From Reticulitermes lucifugus (Eukaryota > Arthropoda > Insecta > Blattodea > Rhinotermitidae), in NCBI GenBank assembly GCA_026260175.1, contig JAKCWW010005938.1, positions 990 through 33,209 of the forward strand: a DNA stretch of 32,220 nt, written 5' to 3'. Shown in pieces: positions 31,606 through 32,220 of the stretch. A program made the position numbers and the translations under genes. Positions within the stretch are counted from its first letter, which is position 1; each line of letters opens with the position of its first letter. The notes below the pieces were generated by a model. The model had not been told where the DNA came from and searched no databases. It saw nothing but the letters and a program-made list of their open reading frames with translations.

Positions 31606-32220
31606 GGAATGTGCTTTCTGTGTGTATAATTTCGTAAGTCACAATTGTCAACTTTGCAGGATCTGTTATTTCCACCATTTAAATATTGAAATGTACTTGA
31701 TTGTTTCATATGACGGTCGAACCAGTTTGCTACTAACACTGTTAATGTAAGATGTTACTGTCCTAGGCATGAAACGTTTGTATTCAGTTGATGAACATAT
31801 AAAATACGAAACCGATTATGATTCACAGAATTACATAAGAAATTTGTTTATCATATTTAAATTATAAGTAATTTGCAAATTACGCAGCTCTGCAATGGGG
31901 CGCTAGGTACAAAACATCACAGTAATGAGTCTGGGATTTTATGTCAATGTGCATGGATATTCTAGCATAACATAACGATAAATATGGTTACAAAATTCAA
32001 GTTGGTTAATATGGCTTACGTAGCAGAAGTCAGCTGCTGGCGTTGAGATGTACCGTAGCTCGAGAGCGACCGTAGTTTATGCCTATTCGAAATAAAAACA
32101 CAGTTGCTCTGACTTTTCACGTTCTTTGTTTTAGCTCATTCATATAGAAGTTTCAGTGTGGGTCTGTGCCTAGACACGGAACTATGTAACGGGGGCGCAC
32201 CCATAATTGTTCGCTGGGGG
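31606..32220. other. Unassigned right flank
   Basis: I see no supported gene here. The last 200 bases are somewhat GC-richer, ending in a GGGGGCGCACCC / CGCTGGGGG stretch, which could be a repeat edge or regulatory DNA of the next locus. Neither can be shown. Confidence 0.4.

Noticed and set aside
1-32220. CRISPR array, operon or prophage-type system
   Set aside because: No spaced identical repeats, ribosome binding sites or dense gene packing; intron structure is clearly eukaryotic.

Overview
The window looks like insect nuclear DNA, probably from a cockroach or termite (Blattodea). It is AT-rich, with GT-AG introns of several hundred to several thousand bases, microsatellites, and many decayed SINE, LINE, mariner-like and terminal-repeat fragments. 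The insect call rests on the host gene's family. The Blattodea call rests on remembered resemblance of the repeats and is an inference.

One host gene on the plus strand fills most of the window, from 915 to 26208. Fifteen exons join in phase into 791 codons plus a stop, with the 5' part lying off the left edge. They encode the C-terminal part of a neurexin-superfamily cell-surface protein: a laminin-G (LamG) domain, an EGF domain with six cysteines, a second LamG domain, a short stalk, one membrane segment and a long polar cytoplasmic tail. Axotactin is the best guess for the family; a Caspr/neurexin-IV-type protein is the main alternative. Phases and open frames suggest two kinds of alternative product. 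Two candidate stalk exons (9006-9102 and 9620-9713) have the same phases and look mutually exclusive, and using both would stop translation before the membrane segment. Two C-termini are also possible: a short one by read-through at 14852 (stop at 14921-14923) and a long one from distant exons at 22040-22136 and 26015-26208.

The introns and flanks hold mobile debris. 468-688 is a near-perfect palindrome of a terminal repeat carrying hammerhead-ribozyme-like core boxes. 3720-4019 is a tRNA-derived SINE with an exact 11-bp target duplication. LINE and SINE remnants lie near 5539, 18425 and 21440, and one repeat family occurs three times (9301, 12121, 22890). Foldback repeats lie at 8732-8786 and 17739-17862.

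The right end (28755-31560) is a transposon graveyard: an antisense LINE 3' end, then two mariner-like transposase C-termini in inverted orientation, with a hammerhead-like repeat between them and a hAT-like non-autonomous element inside one arm, and finally a tandem duplication and another degraded hammerhead-like repeat. No complete RNA gene, CRISPR array or bacterial-type system was seen.
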